Shown here piece by piece: positions 1-4,937 of a stretch of DNA of 7,681 nucleotides; position 1 is the first letter of the stretch; each line of letters starts with the position of its first letter. This stretch comes from an uncultured Lachnospiraceae bacterium. Its GTDB lineage: Bacteria; Bacillota_A; Clostridia; Lachnospirales; Lachnospiraceae. The notes beneath the pieces were generated by a model. The model ran no database searches. It saw only the letters and a program-made list of their open reading frames with translations, and had not been told where the DNA came from. The position numbers and the translations under genes were made by a program. The stretch covers positions 1-7,681 of the forward strand of contig CAJTOU010000064.1 in NCBI GenBank assembly GCA_910577835.1, in the 5' to 3' direction.

Positions 1-1
1 T

Positions 2-100
2 ATTATAAATATAAAAAATAAAACAGTGATTACAGCGATGGACCATGCAGAAAATGAAGAACATATTTATACAAATATTGACGGCGCCGTAATTATATAG
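2..100 (+). CDS. C-terminal end of a TIGR02530-type flagellar operon protein (5' truncated)
   Basis: The window opens inside a reading frame whose last 32 residues are visible before a TAG stop. The tail contains VITAMD and then YTNIDGAVII. I recognise this as the typical ending of the small 'flagellar operon protein' family (TIGR02530), which in Clostridia and Bacilli usually sits between flgD and flgE. That is where it lies here, immediately before the hook gene and on the same strand. The molecular role of the family is not well established; its position suggests a part in hook assembly. The start and most of the protein lie outside the window, so length and intactness cannot be judged. 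The family call rests on a short tail plus context. Confidence 0.7.
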   Translation: MINIKNKTVITAMDHAENEEHIYTNIDGAVII

Positions 101-156
101 CCGGACCAGTTTGGAGGCAAAAGCCCTCTGAATGACGGAGGAGGGCCACCGGCGCC
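100..156 (+). other. GC-rich self-complementary intergenic element before flgE
   Basis: About two thirds of these 57 bases are G or C, well above the AT-rich surroundings. Several complementary segments are visible: GCCGG (100-104) with CCGGC (149-153) as a closing stem, GCCCTC (123-128) with GAGGGC (141-146) as an inner stem, and a competing small hairpin GGC-AAAA-GCC (116-125). CCTCTG (125-130) can alternatively pair with CGGAGG (136-141, one G-U). GGCGCC occurs twice (83-88 and 151-156). No T-tract follows, so it does not look like a normal intrinsic terminator. It lies between two co-directional genes and would be transcribed. It could be an RNA element, an mRNA-stability or processing structure, or a small repeat. 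Function unknown. Confidence 0.35.
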
Positions 157-178
157 TGCATTGATTGTTAATAAAAAC

Positions 179-185
179 AGGAGGT
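179..185 (+). promoter_or_regulatory. Ribosome binding site fixing the flgE start
   Basis: AGGAGGT lies 9 bases before the ATG at 195. An upstream in-frame TTG at 165 would place this Shine-Dalgarno inside the coding region and add ten residues not typical of the family, so 195 is preferred. A second ATG at 198 is a weaker alternative because of its 12-base spacing. Confidence 0.8.
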
Positions 186-194
186 CATTTTATT

Positions 195-1523
195 ATGATG
201 AGATCATTATACTCTGGTGTTTCAGGTCTTAATATACACCAGACAAGGATGGATGTAATTGGAAACAATATTTCAAATGTAAATACTGTTGGCTATAAGG
301 CACAGAAAGTATATTTCAGCGACCTTTTTTATCAAACGACTCAGATTGCCAGCGGAGCAAGTGCTGACGGAACCAAAGGTGGTTCGAATGCAAAGCAGGT
401 AGGACTTGGAGCAAGCGTAAGTCAGATATCAATTAATATCACAGACAGAGGTGGTTCTCAGTCAACAGGAAATGCTCTGGATATGATGATAAATGGTGAC
501 AGTTTTTTTGTAATACAAAAAGACGGAGCCAATTATTATACCAAGGCAGGAAATTTTACAACAGATGGAAACGGTAATCTTGTAACAGGAAGCGGAAATT
601 ATGTAATGGGCTATACCGCGGCAAGAAATGAAGAAGGAGATTATTATCTTCAGCAGGATGAATTAAGACCGATTTCCATATATGGAACTTATGACACCAC
701 AGACCCTGCACAGACAACAGAAGTAAATATGACCGGTAATATTAATCCTCAAGATGAGGATTTTGCAGCGGGCAAAGCAGGTTATAAAAGCTGTAATCTT
801 TTCCTTTTTGACAGTCTTGGAAATAAATATGGGGTACAGATTAATGCAACACCAGTTGCAGGCAATCCAAATCAGTACACTTTAACTCCAGCAAAGGTAA
901 TGATTGGTACAGAACCTACGGAAGATGTAATTGCACAGTTTAATGGTGCTGACAGTGTTACAATAGAATTTGACCCAACCACAGGACATATTGTCAGTGA
1001 CCCGGCTACTTTTGAACTGACATTTACAGATGCAGGAGGAGCAGCACTGGACTCCTTCCAGCTTCCTATTAATGTAGACTTTTCTACTATGACCAGCTTT
1101 GGCTCCAAAACAAGTATGGCTGCGAATACGGGTGCATTGGGTACTCATGAGGGAGAAGGAAAGGCTGTTGGTAAAATGATTTCGCTTGGCGTTTCTGACA
1201 ACGGAAGCATTGTGGCATCTTATTCAAACGGCGATACCGTTGTAATCGGACAGATCGTTACAGCTAAATTTTCCAACGCAGCAGGTCTTGAAAAGCTTGG
1301 AGATAATCTTTTTGGAGAGACACTCAACTCAGGTGACTTAACACTTCAGACCATCGATGCAGCAGGAGAATCCATATCTGGAGGCGTTGTAGAAATGTCG
1401 AATGTGGACCTTGCGGGCGAATTTGTCGATATGATTGTTACTCAGAGAGGATTTCAGGCAAACTCAAGAGTTATTACAGTTTCAGATTCCATGATAGAAG
1501 AATTATTAAGCTTGAAGCGATAA
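195..1523 (+). CDS. flgE: Flagellar hook protein FlgE
   Basis: Structural subunit of the hook, the curved tube that joins the basal body to the filament. It is exported by the flagellar type III system. From the ATG at 195 the product is 442 residues. Residues 3-34 carry the rod/hook N-terminal signature (RSLYSGVSGLNIHQTRMDVIGNNISNVNTVGYKA is spread over this stretch, with the NNISNVNTVGYK core). Residues 92-140 hold the conserved ALDMMINGDSFFVI and YTKAGNFTTDGNGNLV segments. The middle is the variable outer domain, with a DSLGN motif at 206-210. Residues 363-375 (GLEKLGDNLFGE) and the C-terminal heptad segment 405-442 (LAGEFVDMIVTQRGFQANSR) complete the family. FlgF and FlgG share the ends, but the length and the position after the TIGR02530 gene and before motAB favour FlgE. 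There is one cysteine only, C200, followed by Asn. Confidence 0.93.
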   Translation: MMRSLYSGVSGLNIHQTRMDVIGNNISNVNTVGYKAQKVYFSDLFYQTTQIASGASADGTKGGSNAKQVGLGASVSQISINITDRGGSQSTGNALDMMINGDSFFVIQKDGANYYTKAGNFTTDGNGNLVTGSGNYVMGYTAARNEEGDYYLQQDELRPISIYGTYDTTDPAQTTEVNMTGNINPQDEDFAAGKAGYKSCNLFLFDSLGNKYGVQINATPVAGNPNQYTLTPAKVMIGTEPTEDVIAQFNGADSVTIEFDPTTGHIVSDPATFELTFTDAGGAALDSFQLPINVDFSTMTSFGSKTSMAANTGALGTHEGEGKAVGKMISLGVSDNGSIVASYSNGDTVVIGQIVTAKFSNAAGLEKLGDNLFGETLNSGDLTLQTIDAAGESISGGVVEMSNVDLAGEFVDMIVTQRGFQANSRVITVSDSMIEELLSLKR

Positions 1524-1555
1524 GCATATCATTTATTGAGCAAAAAGGATTTATG

Positions 1556-1598
1556 CATATAAAAGGCTGTTTTTCTATATGTGTAGGTTCTTTTTGTT
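1556..1598 (+). terminator. Possible weak intrinsic terminator after flgE
   Basis: CATATA (1556-1561) pairs with TATATG (1576-1581), extended inward by AAA/TTT with one bulged C, around a GGCTGTT loop. A T-rich run (1588-1598, TTCTTTTTGTT) follows about seven bases later. The stem is nearly all A-T and the T-tract is not adjacent, so termination would probably be partial at best. Its position between flgE and a candidate motA promoter is suggestive. Confidence 0.35.
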
Positions 1599-1636
1599 TG
1601 ATAATGTAAAAAAAACAAAAAAATTTGATTTTTATG

Positions 1637-1665
1637 TTGGTAAAAACGTTAAAGTGTGGTAGAAT
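1637..1665 (+). promoter_or_regulatory. Candidate sigma-A promoter with extended -10, upstream of motA
   Basis: TTGGTA (1637-1642) as a -35 and TAGAAT (1660-1665) as a -10 are separated by exactly 17 bases, and the -10 is preceded by TGG (1657-1659), the extended TGn form. Predicted start of transcription is around 1671-1673. No sigma-28-type TAAA-N15-GCCGATAA match was seen in the gap. The site would let the motor-switch-export genes be transcribed independently of the upstream hook genes. Prediction by eye only. Confidence 0.6.
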
Positions 1666-1677
1666 AGTTTTATGACA

Positions 1678-1704
1678 AGAGAACTATGTGATTTCATAGT
1701 CTCT
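1678..1704 (+). promoter_or_regulatory. Stem-loop / inverted repeat in the motA 5' untranslated region
   Basis: ACTATG (1683-1688) pairs with CATAGT (1695-1700) over a six-base loop. After one bulged A (1682), AGAG (1678-1681) pairs with CTCT (1701-1704), giving ten base pairs. The structure starts only a few bases after the predicted transcription start and ends before the motA ribosome binding site. It could protect the mRNA 5' end, or the DNA palindrome could be an operator. The sequence alone does not decide between these. Confidence 0.45.
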
Positions 1705-1730
1705 AAAGGTAAAGAAGAAGGTGAAAGAAA

Positions 1731-2525
1731 ATGGATTTAGCGTCACTTATAGGTGTTATAGCGGGAGCTGTACTTTGTATATTCGGTATAGTAGTAGATA
1801 CAATGGATTTTTCCATTATCGGAGGATTTGTAAATGCTCCATCTGTATTGATTACACTTGGAGGTTCTCTTGCCAGTGTGCTTGCTTCAAATACACTGAA
1901 TGAATTTATCAATGGTTTGAAATGTATTACATTGGCTTTCAAGACTTCTAATGCAAATCTTGAAAATGCTATTAAACAGATTATTGATTTATCTAATGTA
2001 GCAAGAAAGGAAGGTCTCCTTGCTCTGGAAGAAGCAGCACAGGAAATAGAAGACCCTTTTATGAAAAAAGGAATTCTTCTGATTGTAGATGGTACCGACC
2101 CTGAATTGGTAAAGGGAATTATGGAAACAGAGCTGGATTGTATGGATTCCAGACATGAGAAGGTAATCAAGGTATGGGGGCAGTGGGCATCGATGGGACC
2201 TGCATGGGGTATGATTGGTACCCTGATTGGACTTGTAAACATGTTGAATGATATGAGTGACCCTTCTGTAATCGGTCCTGCTATGGCGGTTGCATTGCTT
2301 ACAACTTTATATGGTTCGTTGATTGCAAACTGGATTGCAACTCCGGTAGGAGATAAACTGAAAGTAAATAATGAACAAGAGATTATGCTGAAATCAATTA
2401 TGATAGAAGGACTTTTGTCCATACAGGCAGGAGAAAATCCAAGAGTTATTGAAGAAAAATTAAAATCATTCCTAGCTCCTAGTGTGAGAGAGGGCATGAA
2501 TGAGGAAAATGAAGGCGGTGAATAG
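1731..2525 (+). CDS. motA: Flagellar stator subunit MotA
   Basis: Inner-membrane subunit of the ion-driven stator; five copies surround a MotB dimer and push on the rotor through the large cytoplasmic loop. The 264-residue product matches the family length. Four membrane segments are visible at about 5-22, 34-53, 152-173 and 181-203. The loop between the second and third carries the conserved ARKEGLLALEE (91-101), with R92 and E100 matching the charged residues that contact FliG in E. coli MotA (R90/E98). P157 (GPAWG) and P205 (ATPVGDK) match the two functional prolines. The GMIGTLIGL and IGPAMAVALLTTLYG segments resemble the sodium-type PomA more than E. coli MotA. A GAAGGTG-like ribosome binding site precedes the ATG at 1731. 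The gene ends two bases before motB, so the pair is probably translationally coupled. Confidence 0.95.
   Translation: MDLASLIGVIAGAVLCIFGIVVDTMDFSIIGGFVNAPSVLITLGGSLASVLASNTLNEFINGLKCITLAFKTSNANLENAIKQIIDLSNVARKEGLLALEEAAQEIEDPFMKKGILLIVDGTDPELVKGIMETELDCMDSRHEKVIKVWGQWASMGPAWGMIGTLIGLVNMLNDMSDPSVIGPAMAVALLTTLYGSLIANWIATPVGDKLKVNNEQEIMLKSIMIEGLLSIQAGENPRVIEEKLKSFLAPSVREGMNEENEGGE
2512..2520 (+). promoter_or_regulatory. Ribosome binding site for the motB TTG start
   Basis: AAGGCGGTG matches the ideal AAGGAGGTG at eight of nine positions and lies seven bases before TTG 2528, inside the end of motA. It supports the TTG over the first in-frame ATG (at 2570-2572), which would remove the basic N-terminal tail of MotB. 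Confidence 0.7.
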
Positions 2526-2527
2526 TT

Positions 2528-3358
2528 TTGGCCAGAAAGAAGAAAGAAGAAGGTGGCGGTCTGGCACCATGGATGGCGACCTTCAGTGATTTGATGAATT
2601 TGCTGCTTTGCTTTTTCGTTATGCTGTTTGCCATGTCGTCAATTGATGAAGCGAAGTTTGAGGAAGTGGTAAGGTCCATACAGAGTACATTCAGTATTTT
2701 TGATGGAGGAGGTTCTTCTTTTACAGATGGTGCGTTGATATCCAGCGGTGTCAGCCAGCTGATAGAATTGAATGATTTTTATCAGGCAATGGGGGCTGAA
2801 CAGGATGCCATGAATCAGGAAAACGCAGAAAATATAGAGGAGTTTGAGGAACAAAAGGAGCAGCAAATGATTGAAGCTTCCGAGGAAATGGCGGAAGAGA
2901 TAGAATCACAGATGAAGGCAAATGGCATAGACAGCGGAGAAGTAGAAATACAGATAGAAGCACAATATGTAATGCTTACATTGAACGGTTCACTGCTGTT
3001 TGATTCGGGAAGTGCAGCAATAAAGTCAACTTCTTACGATTTTATCAGTAAAATAGGGGATATACTTTTAAATTATAATGGCAGTGATATACAGATTATC
3101 GGACATACCGATTCTGTACCACAGTCATCAAGCAATCCAAAATATTCAGATAATATGGAACTTTCACAGGGAAGGGCATATTCAGTATATACATATTTAA
3201 AGGACAATAAAGGAATGGATGTTGCTACCATGGGATGTATGGGACGTGGTGAGGCATCTCCGATTGCATCGAATGATACGGCGGAAGGAAGAGCACAAAA
3301 CAGACGAGTAGAGATTAAAATCTTTAATGAATTTAATTCGTCAGGTGTTCTTCGATAA
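2528..3358 (+). CDS. motB: Flagellar stator subunit MotB (TTG start)
   Basis: Peptidoglycan-anchored stator subunit that carries the ion-binding aspartate. Product of 276 residues. A lysine-rich cytoplasmic tail (ARKKKEE) leads into a single membrane helix at about 21-38 containing the essential aspartate, D21, in the context ATFSDLMNLLLCFFVML. An amphipathic plug-like stretch follows at 41-58, then a Glu/Gln-rich probable coiled region (about 90-133). The C-terminal OmpA-like domain (about 145-266) has LFDSGSA, GHTDSVP (192-198), LSQGRA (212-217) and RAQNRRVEI (255-263), the expected peptidoglycan-binding signature. The gene begins two bases after the motA stop. The start is TTG, supported by the strong Shine-Dalgarno. 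The CFFVM stretch next to the aspartate resembles PomB. Confidence 0.94.
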   Translation: MARKKKEEGGGLAPWMATFSDLMNLLLCFFVMLFAMSSIDEAKFEEVVRSIQSTFSIFDGGGSSFTDGALISSGVSQLIELNDFYQAMGAEQDAMNQENAENIEEFEEQKEQQMIEASEEMAEEIESQMKANGIDSGEVEIQIEAQYVMLTLNGSLLFDSGSAAIKSTSYDFISKIGDILLNYNGSDIQIIGHTDSVPQSSSNPKYSDNMELSQGRAYSVYTYLKDNKGMDVATMGCMGRGEASPIASNDTAEGRAQNRRVEIKIFNEFNSSGVLR

Positions 3359-3394
3359 ACTGTATAGGAGAATAAAAGTCCCAATATATAACAT

Positions 3395-3400
3395 GGAGGT
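3395..3400 (+). promoter_or_regulatory. Ribosome binding site of fliL, long spacing
   Basis: GGAGGT is a strong Shine-Dalgarno, but the ATG at 3413 lies 12 bases downstream, longer than at the other genes here. No alternative in-frame start lies closer. The 54-base motB-fliL gap is the widest between motA and the window end. Confidence 0.6.
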
Positions 3401-3412
3401 ATAAGCTAAATT

Positions 3413-3931
3413 ATGAAAAAAGGATTATTTAATATAATTTTATTGGTTTTAATAGTGACAAATCTTGTTTTAACAGCTATAATAGGATTTGCAGTAGTTC
3501 CTGCCATGAAAAGCTCCAATGCAATGGTAGGAAAAGTGGCAGAAGCCATAGATTTGGAAAAGGAAGGTCAGAAACAGCATACAGAGGATGGTAAGATTAG
3601 TATAGACAATACGGATGTATTTACATTTACAGATAAATTTACGGTAGAGTTGAATCCAGGCAGCGACGGAAAAAATCATGTGGCGGTCTTTAAACTGACA
3701 CTGACGCTGGATACATCGAATGAGGACTATAAAAAATATAAGGAAATGCTTCCCGATTATGAGGAGCTTATGAGAACCAAGATTTCCAGTATTGTAAGTA
3801 AATATACAGAAACAGAAGCAGTCAACAACAAAGAGCCAATTCTTGAAGAAATCAAAGAAGTTCTTCGGGAAATGTATAACAATTCTACATTTATTTACAG
3901 TGTTGGATTTGGTGATTTCATGACTCAATAA
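3413..3931 (+). CDS. fliL: Flagellar basal-body-associated protein FliL
   Basis: Single-pass membrane protein that associates with the stator around the motor and supports torque or stator stability. The product has 172 residues, normal for the family. It has a short cytoplasmic start (MKKG), a membrane helix at about 5-29, then an extracytoplasmic domain. Family features are the FTDKFTVELN segment (about 63-72), the HVAVFKLTLTLDTSN strand pair, and the ending VGFGDFMTQ, equivalent to the usual '(Y/F)-x-D-F-V-x-Q' tail. The middle part (residues 40-60) is hydrophilic linker. Its place between motB and fliM is the usual one in Gram-positive flagellar operons. Sequence conservation in FliL is low, so the call rests on topology, the C-terminal motif and context together. 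Confidence 0.9.
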   Translation: MKKGLFNIILLVLIVTNLVLTAIIGFAVVPAMKSSNAMVGKVAEAIDLEKEGQKQHTEDGKISIDNTDVFTFTDKFTVELNPGSDGKNHVAVFKLTLTLDTSNEDYKKYKEMLPDYEELMRTKISSIVSKYTETEAVNNKEPILEEIKEVLREMYNNSTFIYSVGFGDFMTQ

Positions 3932-3939
3932 GATGAGAT

Positions 3940-3947
3940 GGAGGTGA
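3940..3947 (+). promoter_or_regulatory. Ribosome binding site for the fliM GTG start
   Basis: GGAGGTGA lies six bases before GTG 3954. It supports this GTG as the start, which keeps the conserved N-terminal CheY-P docking peptide (ILSQDEIDKLL). Confidence 0.75.
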
Positions 3948-3953
3948 AATTCT

Positions 3954-4934
3954 GTGAGCGAGATATTATCGCAGGACGAGATTGACAAATTACTCAATGC
4001 GTACAGCACAGGAGAGCTGGATACAGAGGCGTTGAAAGATGAAGATACGGTAGATGTGAAGGTTTACGACTTCAGCAGACCATCGAAGTTTTCAAAGGAA
4101 CACCTCAGAACATTGGAAAGTATATTTGAACACTATGGAAGACTGCTCTACACGAATCTTCCTGCATATTTAAGAAAAAGCGTACAGGTGGATGTGATGA
4201 ATGCGGAGGCTGTCACTTATTCGGAGTTTTCCAATTCATTATCAAATCCGGTTCTTCTGGGCTTAGTTAATTTTTCACCATTGCCGGGAAACATTTTGGT
4301 AGAACTTGCAACAAACCTTGGTTATTGTATTATTGACAGGCTGCTTGGCGGCGAGGGTGTTGCATTGGAGAAAAAAAGAGAATTTTCCGAGATTGAACTG
4401 ACGATTGTTGAAAGAGTTTTAAATGTATGTGTGGACCTTTTAAGGGACCCATGGAAAAATGTGGCAAATGTACAGCCAAGGCTGGAGAGAATAGAAACAA
4501 ATTCGCAGTTTGCCCAGATTATTTCACCACAGGAAATGACGGCGATTGTCACCATTAACCTGAAAATCGGTGATGTAGAAGGATTGATGAATATTTGTCT
4601 TCCATATGCAACATTGGAAGATGTAATAGATAAGCTGAATATCAAATTCTGGTATTCAACTATGCAAAGCAGAGATGACGGCACAAATTATGATGGTATT
4701 ATTGAAACGCTGATTTCAAAAGCAGAGATACCAATTAAAGCGATACTTGGCGAAAGTTCAATGTCTGTTGCTGAATTTGTGAATCTGCAGCCGGGGGATT
4801 TAATAAAATTAGATTCAGATATAGAGCAGGAGCTGACAGTGTATGTCGGAAACATTAAAAAGTTTATGGCGTTACCGGGTTCCTCAAATGACAATTATGC
4901 AATAAGAATAACATCTGTTATCAGGGAGGAATAG
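3954..4934 (+). CDS. fliM: Flagellar motor switch protein FliM (GTG start)
   Basis: C-ring protein that receives phosphorylated CheY and passes the signal to FliG to reverse rotation. The product has 326 residues, within the normal range. Residues 5-15 (LSQDEIDKLLN) form the CheY-P-binding peptide, followed by an acidic flexible linker to about 36. The middle CheC-like domain (about 40-235) begins VYDFSRPSKFSKEHLRTLE and holds the GGEG motif (132-135) that contacts FliG. It lacks the E-x2-N catalytic motifs of true CheC phosphatases, as expected for FliM. The C-terminal SpoA domain (about 252-323) forms the C-ring wall with FliY (SKAEIPIKAILGES, LQPGDLIKLD). The gene overlaps nothing and ends three bases before fliY. 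Confidence 0.95.
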   Translation: MSEILSQDEIDKLLNAYSTGELDTEALKDEDTVDVKVYDFSRPSKFSKEHLRTLESIFEHYGRLLYTNLPAYLRKSVQVDVMNAEAVTYSEFSNSLSNPVLLGLVNFSPLPGNILVELATNLGYCIIDRLLGGEGVALEKKREFSEIELTIVERVLNVCVDLLRDPWKNVANVQPRLERIETNSQFAQIISPQEMTAIVTINLKIGDVEGLMNICLPYATLEDVIDKLNIKFWYSTMQSRDDGTNYDGIIETLISKAEIPIKAILGESSMSVAEFVNLQPGDLIKLDSDIEQELTVYVGNIKKFMALPGSSNDNYAIRITSVIREE

Positions 4935-4937
4935 GAA

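Noticed and set aside
100..156. Resemblance of GGCAAAAGCC to the GCAAAGCC core of the c-di-GMP-I (GEMM) riboswitch.
   Set aside because: The other conserved GEMM parts (upstream A-G-G-GCAAACC-like segment, tetraloop-receptor arms) are not present, and the element is too short.
165..194. Upstream TTG at 165 as the flgE start.
   Set aside because: The strong AGGAGGT at 179-185 would be inside the gene, and the extra ten residues do not match FlgE. ATG 195 fits spacing and family.
1703..2497. A 264-codon open frame on the minus strand, opposite motA.
   Set aside because: It lies almost entirely opposite a clear motA, shows no recognisable domain, and arises from codon bias. No ribosome binding site or promoter was noticed for it.
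3365..3405. AGGAG at 3366 followed by ATG 3393 as a separate tiny gene between motB and fliL.
   Set aside because: The frame is only three codons (Met-Glu-Val-stop), and the Shine-Dalgarno is about 22 bases away.
3470..4009. A 179-codon minus-strand open frame across fliL and the start of fliM.
   Set aside because: It is antisense to two well-supported genes, and its Cys/His/Phe-rich composition is typical of a shadow frame.
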